A DNA stretch of 59,800 nucleotides from Planctomycetota bacterium (GCA_021791715.1 JAJYWB010000037.1:1-59800), one strand, 5' to 3'. Shown: positions 30,731 to 40,497, numbered from the stretch's first letter. The notes: generated by a model from the sequence alone, not told the origin. A program made the numbers and translations.

Positions 30731-32866
30731 ATGATTTCGATTCTTTGTTTGAGCCTGGCGCTGATCGGCCAAGCTGGCGTCGATTCCAAGCCGAAGCAGG
30801 CCGATGCTGAAGATATTAAGCGAGAATATAAAGATAAGGCGTCGGCGGCGGGCCGCGACGCTTCGCAGCATGTTTTGCTTGCGCTTTGGTGCGAGACTCG
30901 CGGACTGAAGGCCGAGCGCGTGAAGCATCTGGTTCTCGCGGTGCATTACGATCCTTCCAACGAGACGGCGCGCGGTCTTATCGGTCAGGTATTTCAGAAG
31001 GAATGGCTCAATCCGGACACGGCCGCGGAGCGGATGAGGGCCGATCAAACGCTCGCGAAGAAGCTCGCCGAATATCACTCGCTGCGCGACGAGACGACGG
31101 CTTCGGTCGCTTCGGATCGAGCGCGCGTTCGATCGCTCGAGGAGGCGGGGAGATTTTACGAGGCGGCTTCGCTTCGGGTACATATCGATCGAAAGCTTGC
31201 GCCGAAACATATTCAACTGGGAGATTGGTGCGCCGAGAACGGATTGAACAAGATCGCGACGGCGCATTACACGACGGCGAAGACGCTCGATCCTTCGCGC
31301 GACCTCGCGTGGAAGCGTCTCGGTTATATCAAGCACGACGGCCGGTGGATGACGCATGAACAAATCGAGGCGTCTAAAGAAGATAAACTTAAGCAAATAC
31401 AGGCCGATCATCACTGGGAGCAGGCGCTGAGAAAATGGTGGAATCAGCTTGGAGATAAGCGACTGCGGAACGAAGCCGATCGGCTTCTCGACCAGGTGAC
31501 CGATCCCCGCGCGGTCCCCTCGATCCTCAAGGTGTTTTCGGAACAACGCCCCGCTGTACGACTGCTGGCGATTCGGATGTTGAGTCATATCGAGGGGCCC
31601 GAGGCGGTTCGGGCGCTCTCTTCCGAGGCGATAGGGAACGACGACGAGGGAGTGCGCGCCGCGGCGATTCGTGCGCTCGCAAGCCGTCCGATACATACTT
31701 ACGCGGGTCCGTTGATCGATATGATTCGAACGCCCGCCACATATGAATACCGTCCCGTGATGGGCCCGGGATCGACGGGAGGATTGGTCGTCGACACGCC
31801 GAGGTATCGTATTGAACGTGTATACACCGCACCCCCTCCGTTCACGATCGACCCGGGTTTCCGCGGCTATGTGGGCTACGACATCAACGGCATGCCGATC
31901 GCCGCTCATTACAACGAACTCAAATATATCGCCGATATCCCGACGCAAGGAATGACTCGGTTCGACGAGCCGATCCTTCAGGATATCGAGGCTCGTACGG
32001 CGCGATTGATCGCGATCGCGGACGTGAAAGCGGTCTTCGCGCAACAACTGCTCATGAACGATATCCGTTCGATTGAAACGGCGAACGCGCGGGTCGGCTT
32101 GATGAACTCTCGCGTCATCGCCGTGCTTCAGGACGCGGCGCGAGCCCCCAAGGATCTCGGCGGCGATGAAACGGCGTGGCATACCTGGTACTATGATAAA
32201 CTTGGATATCGTTATACGCCGCCGCGTCCGATTCTGATTTCCCAGCTCGCCGATCCGATGTTGTCCGCGCCCGATTTCACGTATTTGCCCGCCATTCATT
32301 TGATGAGCACGTCGGATTGTTTCGCCGCCGGGACGCTTGTTCATACGACGAACGGTAAGAAGGCGATTGAATCCCTTGATGTCGGCGACGACGTGTTGAG
32401 CCAAAACGTGTCGACTGGGGCTCTCGATTTCAAGCCGATTTTGCTCGTTCATCACGACCCGCCGAGCGAGACGATCAAGCTGACGCTCGACGACCGCGAG
32501 ACGATCACGACGATCGGCTATCATCGATTCTGGCGTCCAGGGATCGGCTGGACGCAGGCGAACGACTTGAAGGTCGGAGATCACACCCGCGTACTCGACG
32601 GCGTGATGACGGTTACGAAAGTCGAACCGGGTCCCGTCGTTCCGGTTTACAATCTCGACGTCGCCGATCATCACACGTTCTTCGTCGGCGAGAACGACGT
32701 TCTCGTGCATGATAATTCGTTCCCCGACTCGTCGCGAATCGTCCCCTTCGACGCGATCGAACGGGGGGCCTCGACGCGAAGCCCAGCGGCGAAAACCGCG
32801 GATTCACCGGCTCCAAAATCGAACCGCGGCGATGACGATTACCGTCAAATTTATCCAGAGCGTTAA
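30731..32866 (+). CDS. Exported helical-repeat protein with C-terminal HINT domain (copy 1)
   Basis: 711 residues. A short signal peptide (ILCLSLALIGQAG) is followed by TPR-like helices (about 30-200), HEAT-like repeats (about 250-340), a conserved GPGSTGGLVVDTPRYRIER segment and a helical part with WYYDKLGYRY. The last part is a HINT (hedgehog/intein) domain: Cys530 at its start (CFAAGTLVHT), a T-x-H-type block (TIGYHRFW), VYNLDVADHHTFFVG, ending VHDN at 659-662, next residue Ser663. HINT domains cleave or splice their own backbone. The 49-residue tail has no recognisable toxin. Paralogous to the following gene, whose ATG overlaps this stop codon. Confidence 0.88.
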   Translation: MISILCLSLALIGQAGVDSKPKQADAEDIKREYKDKASAAGRDASQHVLLALWCETRGLKAERVKHLVLAVHYDPSNETARGLIGQVFQKEWLNPDTAAERMRADQTLAKKLAEYHSLRDETTASVASDRARVRSLEEAGRFYEAASLRVHIDRKLAPKHIQLGDWCAENGLNKIATAHYTTAKTLDPSRDLAWKRLGYIKHDGRWMTHEQIEASKEDKLKQIQADHHWEQALRKWWNQLGDKRLRNEADRLLDQVTDPRAVPSILKVFSEQRPAVRLLAIRMLSHIEGPEAVRALSSEAIGNDDEGVRAAAIRALASRPIHTYAGPLIDMIRTPATYEYRPVMGPGSTGGLVVDTPRYRIERVYTAPPPFTIDPGFRGYVGYDINGMPIAAHYNELKYIADIPTQGMTRFDEPILQDIEARTARLIAIADVKAVFAQQLLMNDIRSIETANARVGLMNSRVIAVLQDAARAPKDLGGDETAWHTWYYDKLGYRYTPPRPILISQLADPMLSAPDFTYLPAIHLMSTSDCFAAGTLVHTTNGKKAIESLDVGDDVLSQNVSTGALDFKPILLVHHDPPSETIKLTLDDRETITTIGYHRFWRPGIGWTQANDLKVGDHTRVLDGVMTVTKVEPGPVVPVYNLDVADHHTFFVGENDVLVHDNSFPDSSRIVPFDAIERGASTRSPAAKTADSPAPKSNRGDDDYRQIYPER

Positions 32867-34866
32867 TGATGATGATATCTATGATTTTTGTCGCCGCGTC
32901 GATCGTCGTCGCCGACGCGCCCGTAGCGAGCGGCGCCGATTTTGAGAAGGCGCGGATCGAATACAAGAAAAAAGCGGCGACGGTCGATCGCGACGCCGAA
33001 TCACAGGTGAATCTCGCGCTCTGGTGCGAACGCCGCGGGCTCGGCGTCGAAAAGATCAAGCACTTAACGATCGCCTTAAGTAAAGATCCTTCAAATACGA
33101 GGGCGCATGGATTACTAAAGCACGTTAAGGTTGGAGATAAGTGGATTCCGATCGATCGGGCTCGAACCGAGATCATGTTGGATCGGGATTTCGCCGAGAA
33201 GCTCGTTGAATATCGCCGCGGACGCGATCGACTTGCGCGGTCGGCGGCCCTCGAACGGAAGAAGATTCGTGCGATGATCGAAGACGGCCTCGAAATCGAG
33301 GCCCGGGCGTATCGCATCCGATGCGACCACAAGCTCGCTCCCGAACATGTGAAGCTCGGCGGCTGGTGCGAGAAGAACGGCCTGAAACTCGAGGCGCTCG
33401 CGCATTTCACCAACGCGATTCACCTCGATCCCGGCCGCGAAACGTCATGGAAAAGGCTCGGATATGTTAGGCATAATAATCGATGGATGACGAAGGATCA
33501 GATCGAGGCCGCCAAGGAGGACGAACGCGTTCAGTTCAAGGCCGATCGTTATTGGGAACCGGTCCTCCGCAAATTGTCGATCCAGCTCGGCGACAAACGG
33601 CGTCGCGCCGAGGCCGAGCGGCTTCTCGCCGAGGTGATCGATCCCCGCGCCGTGCCTTCGATCAATAAAGTGTTCTCCGATCAGATTCAATCGATTCAAC
33701 GCGTTCGTGTTCAATTATTAAGCCAAATCCGCGATCAATCGGCGACGACCTCGCTCGCCAAGATCGCGATCTCGACCGACGACGACGCGATTCGTTCGCT
33801 CGCGATCGACGCGCTCTCGAAGCGCGAGCCGCGTGAATTCGGCAAGTTTCTCGTCGATCTGTTTCATACGCCGATGCATTATGTGTTTGAACCCGTGAAC
33901 GGTCCGGGATCGACGGGAGGGTTGATCGTCGACACCCCCCGATTCCATCTCGCTCGCACCTACGACGCCCCTCCCCCGTTTCGCCTGGGGGCGACCTTTC
34001 AGGGTTATATCGGCTACGACGGCAACGGTATGCCCGTCGTCGCCACCAGCAACGATCTCAACCAATTGTGGAATGATCGAACCAGCACTTTTTTGATGCG
34101 ATCCCCGCTTCAAGACATCGCCTATCTCGAACAACGAACCGCGCAGATGCTCGCCGCGGCGAACCTGAAAGCCCAGATCGCTCGCCAACGACTCGTCGCC
34201 GATATCAACGACATCGAGCAAGCCAACGCCAAAACACGCTCGCTCGATCAACGCGTGCTCACGGTTCTCATCGGAGCGCTCGGCGCTCCCGACGTTAAAG
34301 AAGATGAAGACGCAATCCAAATATGGTATTATGATAAAATTGGATATCGCTATCAACCCGCTCCCAAGATCACGATCGCCGACGCGTTGCCCCAATTACC
34401 GCCTCCCGAGATCACTTGCTGTTTCGCCGCGGGTACGCGGATCCAAACGATGGAGGGGGTCGCTCCGATCGAGAAGATCGAGGTCGGCGATCGGATCCTT
34501 TCGATGAACCCCGCCGACGGAACGCTTCGATTTATGCCGGTGACGATTATTCATCATAATCCGCCGTATAAGATTATGAGAATCACCTTATCGAATCGCG
34601 AGGTTCTGGCGACGATCGGATATCATCGGTTTTGGCGAGCGGGGAAGGGTTGGGCGCAGGCCCGCGAGCTTGAACCGGGCGACGCGCTGCGCACGCTCGA
34701 CGGAATCGCCACGGTCGTCGCGATCCAAAGAGGCGAGGAGATTCCCGTGTACAACCTCGACGTCGCCGAAGATCACACCTATTTCGTCGGCGAAAAGGCG
34801 ACGCTCGTTCACGACAACACCCTCCCGCCGATCGTTCAGCCGCGCCCCTTCGATATAACAGAATAG
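32866..34866 (+). CDS. Exported helical-repeat protein with C-terminal HINT domain (copy 2)
   Basis: 666 residues, a diverged tandem duplicate of the previous gene: same order of signal peptide, TPR-like helices, HEAT region, GPGSTGGLIVDTPRFHL segment, WYYDKIGYRY and HINT. The HINT domain runs from Cys519 (CCFAAGTRIQT, a double Cys) to VHDN at 648-651, next residue Thr652, leaving a tail of only 15 residues (TLPPIVQPRPFDITE). The stop/start overlap with copy 1 (TAATG) indicates translational coupling and roughly equal expression. Both copies keep a hydroxyl residue after the terminal Asn, as splicing-competent inteins do. No immunity gene or toxin follows; the next gene is convergent. Confidence 0.88.
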   Translation: MMMISMIFVAASIVVADAPVASGADFEKARIEYKKKAATVDRDAESQVNLALWCERRGLGVEKIKHLTIALSKDPSNTRAHGLLKHVKVGDKWIPIDRARTEIMLDRDFAEKLVEYRRGRDRLARSAALERKKIRAMIEDGLEIEARAYRIRCDHKLAPEHVKLGGWCEKNGLKLEALAHFTNAIHLDPGRETSWKRLGYVRHNNRWMTKDQIEAAKEDERVQFKADRYWEPVLRKLSIQLGDKRRRAEAERLLAEVIDPRAVPSINKVFSDQIQSIQRVRVQLLSQIRDQSATTSLAKIAISTDDDAIRSLAIDALSKREPREFGKFLVDLFHTPMHYVFEPVNGPGSTGGLIVDTPRFHLARTYDAPPPFRLGATFQGYIGYDGNGMPVVATSNDLNQLWNDRTSTFLMRSPLQDIAYLEQRTAQMLAAANLKAQIARQRLVADINDIEQANAKTRSLDQRVLTVLIGALGAPDVKEDEDAIQIWYYDKIGYRYQPAPKITIADALPQLPPPEITCCFAAGTRIQTMEGVAPIEKIEVGDRILSMNPADGTLRFMPVTIIHHNPPYKIMRITLSNREVLATIGYHRFWRAGKGWAQARELEPGDALRTLDGIATVVAIQRGEEIPVYNLDVAEDHTYFVGEKATLVHDNTLPPIVQPRPFDITE

Positions 34867-34933
34867 ATAGAAATACTTGTAAGAAATGAGTTCGATACGA
34901 GATCGACGTCGGGCGAGTTCGAGCCGAGGCGAA

Positions 34934-36688
34934 TCATGATTTCGGATCGCGACCGAGTTTCTTCCGCGAAGCGATCTCGCGCGACCGCCCGCGCTGTTTC
35001 AGCGCCAGATCGGGCATGTACAGCAGTACGCCGAGAACCGTCGCGATTCCGACCGCCTTGGGCACGGCGCGCTTCCTCAGCTTCGCAACCCCTTCCACCC
35101 CCTCGATATCGATTAAAACCGCGGCCGTCGACCCCCCGTCGTCGCCTCGTTCAACCCGCTCGGCGCCGCCGCTTCGACCATCGGGATCGCCCCCCGCCGC
35201 GATCGACGCGTTCAATAACGCGATCCGATCCAATTCCATCAAATGATAGGATAAAGATGCTAAAGCATGATCAAATTTATTGGAGTTGAATCCCTCGGCC
35301 TCGATCGGCACGGGCGATCCCGCGAAACCGAGCGTCGATCGCGAAGTCGCCGAGGCGGAGGTCGATCGAACCGGTGTCGTTCCCTCGCCGGTTTCATCGA
35401 TCAAATAGCCGCTTGTGTTTTGAACCAAGGGAGCGGTGAACGGCGCATTCGCGGGATCGAACGCCTCGGCCTCGACGAGCCCTTGCGCGATCGTTTCAAG
35501 ATTCAGGTCGCGGATCGAATTCTCGACCCCCAAAATGCCCGCCTCGGGGCCGGCGAAAAACTGAGGAAGCGGTCCCGTCGCCGATCCTCCCGTCCCGCCC
35601 CCTTGACCGAACGTCACCCCGCTTTGTTCCGAGAACGACGAAGGCGCCGACGATAAAGCCTGCGGCGGTTGCTTCCATCCTCCCAAAGGTTGTGAATCCG
35701 AACTCGACGACGTTCCAGAACTTTGGGGATTTAGGCTCGTCGTCGGCCCGATCGGCGGTATGACGCTCGTCGCGAGTTGTCCCGACGGGAGCGCCGCGGA
35801 GTTCGACGCGATTTGCTTATCGACCGACAATAAATAATAATCCGATCCCACCCCTCCCGGATTCGTCGATGTTCCCGAGGCTTGTGGAACCGCGGTCGAA
35901 GTCGTCCATACACCGATATACACGACGGGCGGTAATTGATTCACCGTCGAGACAAACGTGACGTCGAGCGGATCGCCCCCGACGTGATCGCGCCATTCGC
36001 CGATCACTTTACCGGTCGGATCCATCAACGCCATCTGCGCGCCGTCGCCGTTTGTAAACGCCATCGATTTCAGCATGATTCGCACGGCGACCGTGCCGGG
36101 ATCGATCGGAACTCGGTAGATGTTGTACGGTCGAGACCCCGAAACCGAATCCCCGACGGTCATCGCCGCGGCGTCCGGAAGCGGATCCGCGGCCTGCAGG
36201 TCGACGCTCGGCGCGTCGCTCACAGTCGCCGCGGGTGAGAATTGATCATTCGTCGTTGGAATGGGCGTCGGCGGCGTGAACGAAGGCGGGTCGCCGAAAT
36301 TGGGAGGGGGTATCGATTGGTTGATCGCCGATGTCATATCAACCGCGGGCCAATCGAGTATTTGAACCCCGGCGGCCGCCGATTCGTTTCGTCCGGCGCC
36401 TTCAAAGTTAGAACTTACCGCCGAATTTGACAACGTCGACCCACCCCAAGGCCGATCGGCCATCCAACCTTGAGGAACCGGCGCGCCGACGCGAAAAAGC
36501 GGAGGAGGAGGTTCAATCGGCGATTCCGTACCGCTCGAACTCGCTCCGAACGCCGTTAACATCCCCGCCGGAATCGATGAGAGTAAAAGCCTGGATTCAA
36601 GATGCTCGACGTTAATCACCAAATTGGACCGGCCGGGACCGCCGTGTCGTTCGCGTCGCTGGATTCTCTTATTCTTCCACGCATTCAT
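34934..36688 (-). CDS. LEPR-XLL-type planctomycete surface protein
   Basis: 584 residues. The N-terminus has the HLESRLLLSS motif at about 29-38, matching the planctomycete LEPR-XLL export/surface domain. A long Pro/Ser/Thr-rich body follows; a segment at about 180-260 (YNIYRVPIDPGTVAVRIML, then a GVWTTSTAVPQ part) looks like a beta-sandwich surface domain. A single hydrophobic helix at about 545-563 (VGIATVLGVLLYMPDLAL) near the C-terminus then a basic tail suggests membrane anchoring. Function unknown, possibly envelope or adhesion. Convergent with the HINT pair, only 67 bases apart with no obvious terminator. Confidence 0.75.
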   Translation of the reverse strand: MNAWKNKRIQRRERHGGPGRSNLVINVEHLESRLLLSSIPAGMLTAFGASSSGTESPIEPPPPLFRVGAPVPQGWMADRPWGGSTLSNSAVSSNFEGAGRNESAAAGVQILDWPAVDMTSAINQSIPPPNFGDPPSFTPPTPIPTTNDQFSPAATVSDAPSVDLQAADPLPDAAAMTVGDSVSGSRPYNIYRVPIDPGTVAVRIMLKSMAFTNGDGAQMALMDPTGKVIGEWRDHVGGDPLDVTFVSTVNQLPPVVYIGVWTTSTAVPQASGTSTNPGGVGSDYYLLSVDKQIASNSAALPSGQLATSVIPPIGPTTSLNPQSSGTSSSSDSQPLGGWKQPPQALSSAPSSFSEQSGVTFGQGGGTGGSATGPLPQFFAGPEAGILGVENSIRDLNLETIAQGLVEAEAFDPANAPFTAPLVQNTSGYLIDETGEGTTPVRSTSASATSRSTLGFAGSPVPIEAEGFNSNKFDHALASLSYHLMELDRIALLNASIAAGGDPDGRSGGAERVERGDDGGSTAAVLIDIEGVEGVAKLRKRAVPKAVGIATVLGVLLYMPDLALKQRGRSREIASRKKLGRDPKS

Positions 36689-37045
36689 GTTGTCGGCCGA
36701 TCCTTGGTTGCGCGTCGAATTCCGGAATCATCCTGGTGTCATTCTACTGCGTTCGATCGGTTAGACAACACTCACTTCGCTTGCCTTCCCGACCGATCGG
36801 TTTTGGGCGTATTATCTATCGAAATCATTCGAAATTGAGTCGTGGCGGACGACAAACCTCCCCATACACTCCATTTTCCACGCCTTTCGCCCGCGATCGT
36901 CGATCGTCGAGGCCGCGCGACGCGAATCCAAAATATCGCCCCGGTTGGGCCGGCGGATCGCTCCCCGGGGCGTTAAGATCGGTCCTTCGACCGCGCCGAG
37001 AGGGCGCGTCTCGTCGTCCCTCGACACACAAGAAAAGAGGTTTAT
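36689..37045. other. Divergent intergenic region
   Basis: 357 bases between the surface protein (minus) and the zinc-ribbon gene (plus). The AT-rich segment near 36800-36840 is a plausible promoter. A GC-rich segment with an inverted part (CGCCCCGG near 36940 and CCGGGGCG near 36965) could form a hairpin in the leader of the small gene. Confidence 0.4.
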
Positions 37046-37168
37046 ATGTCGATTCGACCGCGAAAACGTAAATTTCATCAGGGGAAATTCAGTCGTTGCA
37101 AGCGATGCGGCGGCCGGGTCCGTCGTCACTCGCCGCGCTGCAAAAAATGCAACGAATCGGTCGGATGA
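37046..37168 (+). CDS. Small zinc-ribbon protein, 40 residues
   Basis: A 40-residue protein: ATG 37046, TGA 37166-37168, with AAGAGG five bases before the start. Basic N-terminus (SIRPRKRKFHQGK) followed by two CxxC knuckles, CKRC at 18-21 and CKKC at 32-35, spaced like the zinc ribbons of small ribosomal or nucleic-acid-binding proteins. A strong ribosome site and clean paired knuckles in so short a frame argue it is real. A ribosome-associated role is guesswork. It ends 41 bases from the convergent ferredoxin gene. Confidence 0.75.
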   Translation: MSIRPRKRKFHQGKFSRCKRCGGRVRRHSPRCKKCNESVG

Positions 37169-37209
37169 AAATCCGAATCGCGATCGATCGACCCCGGGAA
37201 CGACCGAAC

Positions 37210-37533
37210 TCAATCCATCGGCCTCGGTCCGGCGGGAGTTCCCGAGGTCGAAGATCGGTTCAGCACGCGAACCGACAAATCTCCCTCGACTCGAATCTGA
37301 CACGAAAGCCGAATCGTCGGTGAGAGACCGGTCTCGCGTTCCAATCGAGCCTTCTCGGCGTCGTTCATCGGTCCCGGGTCGCCGTCGACGATTTCGACGC
37401 GACAAGTCGTGCATCGCGCGTTGCCTCCGCACCGATGAAGCAGGTCGATTCCGGCGTCTTCGATCGCCAAGACGAGCTTCGTTCCCGGCTCGACCGCGAC
37501 CGTTTTCTCACCATCAATCGTTAAATTCGGCAT
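37210..37533 (-). CDS. Plant-type [2Fe-2S] ferredoxin
   Basis: 107 residues from ATG 37533, preceded by GGGAGGT at 7-13 bases. Cluster ligands are Cys35, Cys41, Cys44 (CGGNARCTTC) and Cys78 (RLSCQIRV), the CX5CX2C...C pattern. An adrenodoxin/plant-type fold carries single electrons in the cytoplasm. The longer frame with MTNRSPCKTSGGKR is rejected on the ribosome site. It is divergent from the respiratory operon, so a shared regulation is possible but not shown. The C-terminal tail is Ser/Pro-rich. Confidence 0.93.
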   Translation of the reverse strand: MPNLTIDGEKTVAVEPGTKLVLAIEDAGIDLLHRCGGNARCTTCRVEIVDGDPGPMNDAEKARLERETGLSPTIRLSCQIRVEGDLSVRVLNRSSTSGTPAGPRPMD

Positions 37534-38357
37534 GCGTTTACCTCCCGATGTTTTACACGGACTTCGATTCGTCAACCCGGCGAACGAGGGTAGCCGTCGT
37601 CCCGTCCTCGATCAAGAGCTTCGCTCGATGAACGCCGACGGCGTTTGGTTCCGTCCGTTTCGCGACGGTCGACGAATCTTGAGCCGAGCCGAACCCGACG
37701 AGGAATCGCATTCGACGCGCGTCGATCGAACCGCGATCCGCTCGGAAAATATTCACTCTTAGTTATGTATATAGCCTAATGTTCATTTAAGTTTTCATTA
37801 TAATCGATTCGGCGACGACGGGTCGTCGATCGAATCGCCGTTCGGCGCGTCTTGGTCGGCGATCGTCGCGCGGATCGACTTTGTTTGGCGGCGGTGTGGA
37901 ACGACGCGGGTCCATTTTGACGCTTGATTCCTGATACCGGGAATGGGTCGCGGTCGTTTTCCCGATTACGAGAATTCAGCGATCGGAAATTCGGCGGAAA
38001 ATCGCTGAAATCGGCTGGAACGGACGACCCGCTTGTGACGGCGCGATCTTTGCATTACATTCGATCATCCTTATTTCCCCCCCAATCAGCGGCGTGTTCG
38101 CGGTCTTCGTTGCGAGGGAACGATCGACGAAATTCGGCGGAACGACCTTCTTGCCGACCCTCGATCCGAGAGTTATCGTAACGATCACGAACGCGTTTTT
38201 GAGCGAAATGATGCGAGGCCAGGGAGCGGGTCGAGCGCGGCCGTCCCTGCCTTGATTCCAACATGAGTCGTTGTCGGATTACGACACAAGTATACATGGA
38301 TTCAAGGACTTTCGACGCGAGAATCGAGTCGATCGTCCGAAAGGCTGGGGCGACGCG
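37534..38357. other. Long divergent intergenic region upstream of the bc-complex operon
   Basis: 824 bases without a supported gene. An AT-rich island at about 37750-37810 contains a perfect TATAAT at 37799-37804 on the plus strand; a good -35 box could not be fixed. A 29-codon in-frame extension of the Rieske frame exists at 38271 but has no ribosome site. The length suggests regulatory content for an operon of respiratory genes. Confidence 0.45.
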
Positions 38358-39491
38358 ATGGCGGAACGACCAAGCGTGAAAGACATCCTGGCGGCGGCGC
38401 GAAACGCGGGGCCCGCGAAGCCCGCGGCCGAGCCCGCGGCGGCCGAAGAACAAGCCGCGGCTTCAACCGAGCGACCCGCGGCGGTTCCTCAAGCCGCTCC
38501 CTCGTTGGGTCGACCGATGACGCTCAAAGAGAAGCTCGCCGCGGCGCGCGGCGGAGCGGGAGCGCCCGCGGCGACCGGAGGGGTTTCCACCGAGGCTTCG
38601 GCCGAAGCGGTTTCCGAGGGGGCTGCGGCGCCTTCGGTTCCGCCTCCCGCTCCTTCGATCGGCCGACCTCTGACGCTCAAAGAGAAGCTCGCCGCGGCGA
38701 AAGCCGCCGGGGGTTCGGCGCCCGCCGCGGCCAAAGCCGCTCCCGGAGCGAAAGCCGCGGCGCCCGCGGCCAAAACCGCTCCGACCGCGGCGCGAGAGCT
38801 TCCTCCTCTCGAAAAGATGAGCGATCCCAAAGACCTCGCCGAAGCGGCTCGACGCGCCGCGGCGGCGAAAAACGCTCCGGCGAAGAAGGCCGAGCCCGCC
38901 GATAAAGGACACGCCGCCAAAAAGGCCGAATCCAAATCGGTTCCTCCCAAACCGTCCAAAGAAGCCGTCCTCGCGGGACGACAACCGAGGCGTGATTTCC
39001 TCGCCGAATTCCCCTGGATCGCCGCGGGATGGGGGATGTTCACCGCCGGAATGGGCGCGATGACTCTCATGACCCTCCGGTTCCTCTTCCCCAACGTCAT
39101 CACCGAGCCGCCGCAAACCGTCAAAATCGGCCCTCCCACCCAGTTCGAGCCCGAAGAGGTGAACGAACGGTGGAAAACCGACTGGGGTTTCTGGATCGTT
39201 CGATCGAAAGCGTACTCGGGTGAAGATATTATTTACGCTTTACAATCGGTTTGCACGCACCTCGGCTGCCCCCCCAACTGGCTCAACGGCGAGCAGAAGT
39301 TCAAATGCCCGTGCCACGGCAGCGGGTTTTACATCTCCGGAATCAACTTCGAAGGTCCCGCCCCCCGGCCGCTCGAACGATTCAAAATCGCCGTCGGCGA
39401 CGACGGACAGCTCGTCGTCGATAAAAGCCAGACGTTCAAGGAAGAACAGCAACAGTGGCAAGATCCCGATAGCTTCGTCGCCGCGGTTTAA
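38358..39491 (+). CDS. Rieske iron-sulfur protein of a cytochrome bc complex, with long N-terminal extension
   Basis: 377 residues from ATG 38358. The Rieske domain (about 260-360) has Cys299/His301 in CTHLGC and Cys317/His320 in CPCHGSG; Cys304 and Cys319 form the usual disulfide. A single transmembrane helix (about 219-247) follows RRDFL, a twin-Arg-like start. The 210-residue N-terminal part is Ala/Pro/Lys-rich and contains three similar amphipathic segments, SVKDILAAAR, TLKEKLAAAR and TLKEKLAAAK, at about 6, 55 and 106. This part faces the cytoplasm in the standard topology. Accepts electrons from quinol at the periplasmic face. Confidence 0.93.
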   Translation: MAERPSVKDILAAARNAGPAKPAAEPAAAEEQAAASTERPAAVPQAAPSLGRPMTLKEKLAAARGGAGAPAATGGVSTEASAEAVSEGAAAPSVPPPAPSIGRPLTLKEKLAAAKAAGGSAPAAAKAAPGAKAAAPAAKTAPTAARELPPLEKMSDPKDLAEAARRAAAAKNAPAKKAEPADKGHAAKKAESKSVPPKPSKEAVLAGRQPRRDFLAEFPWIAAGWGMFTAGMGAMTLMTLRFLFPNVITEPPQTVKIGPPTQFEPEEVNERWKTDWGFWIVRSKAYSGEDIIYALQSVCTHLGCPPNWLNGEQKFKCPCHGSGFYISGINFEGPAPRPLERFKIAVGDDGQLVVDKSQTFKEEQQQWQDPDSFVAAV

Positions 39492-39566
39492 CCGCGACGA
39501 CGGGCTCGACGTTGATTTTTATCTGTTTATTTATCATCCCAGCCGGCCAGGAACACCCGAGAAATC

Positions 39567-40340
39567 ATGGCTATACTCGACAAGGTCTACGAGACGCAGC
39601 TCTGGAAGAGCGTCTTTCGCCATCCGATGCCCCGCGACCGTCGCAACCGATTGGTCGTTATGCTCACCAACTTCTTTTTGCACCTCCACCCGGTGAGCGT
39701 TCGGAAACAGGGAATCGCTCTCTCCTACACGTGGTGTATGGGGGGGACGACGTTCTTCCTCTTCATGGTCGAAGTCGTCACGGGCGTGCTGCTGATGTTC
39801 TATTATCGGCCCACGCTGGAACATGCATATAACGATATTTTGGCGTTGCGCGACGTCACGACGCTGGGGATTCTGCGCGAGCTGCATCGGTGGGGCGCGC
39901 ACGCGATGGTGATCTCGGTATGGTTGCACATGTATCGCGTGTTTTTAACGGGAAGTTACAAACCGCCGCGCGAGTTTAACTGGACGATCGGCGTGATTCT
40001 CCTCGTGCTCACGCTGCTCCTCTCGTTCACGGGTTATCTGTTGCCTTGGGATCAGTTGGCGATCTGGGCGATCACGGTCGGCTCGAACATGGCGCGTGCG
40101 ACCCCCGGCGTCGGCGTCGAGGGCCCCGGTTCGCAGCAGATTATTTTGAACGGCGTCAAATTGATCACTTCGGGATCGGACGCGAAGTTCGCCCTCCTCG
40201 GCGGTCGGAGCGTAGGTGAAATGACGCTCAATCGCTTTTATGTACTTCATTGCGTGGCGATTCCGCTCGCCGCGGGTTTGTTGATCATGATTCACTTCTG
40301 GCGCGTTCGCAAGGACGGCAACATCAGCGGACCGATGTGA
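39567..40340 (+). CDS. Cytochrome b, b6-type N-terminal half
   Basis: 257 residues, about four transmembrane helices. Heme-ligating His pairs lie in helix B (HRWGAHAMV and WLHMYR) and helix D (VLHCVAIP and IHFWRV). [13 protein letters not shown] is the conserved quinol-site loop. It binds hemes b on both sides of the membrane and oxidises quinol with the Rieske protein encoded 76 bases upstream. The helices that complete a full-length cytochrome b are in the next gene, so this is a split, b6f-like layout. Confidence 0.94.
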   Translation: MAILDKVYETQLWKSVFRHPMPRDRRNRLVVMLTNFFLHLHPVSVRKQGIALSYTWCMGGTTFFLFMVEVVTGVLLMFYYRPTLEHAYNDILALRDVTTLGILRELHRWGAHAMVISVWLHMYRVFLTGSYKPPREFNWTIGVILLVLTLLLSFTGYLLPWDQLAIWAITVGSNMARATPGVGVEGPGSQQIILNGVKLITSGSDAKFALLGGRSVGEMTLNRFYVLHCVAIPLAAGLLIMIHFWRVRKDGNISGPM

Positions 40341-40497
40341 AGTCGAATCGCGTCGATCGGCGCGGGGCGGTAGCTTCGCGTCGATCGAGATGTGCGGCGA
40401 TCAATCGTTTTAGGCGTCTTAAGCGGCAAGATATCGGTATGGGTCGGGAACGCGGCGAATCGATCCCGGCGACGAGACCCAGGGGAATTCGACCTCG

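Noticed and set aside
30569..32710. Minus-strand frame of 713 codons
   Set aside because: Antisense shadow of the first HINT gene, with Arg-rich low-quality composition and no recognisable domain.
30731..34866. Polymorphic toxin/immunity system
   Set aside because: The HINT domain fits, but tails of 49 and 15 residues have no toxin fold and no immunity gene follows, so I do not call it a toxin system.
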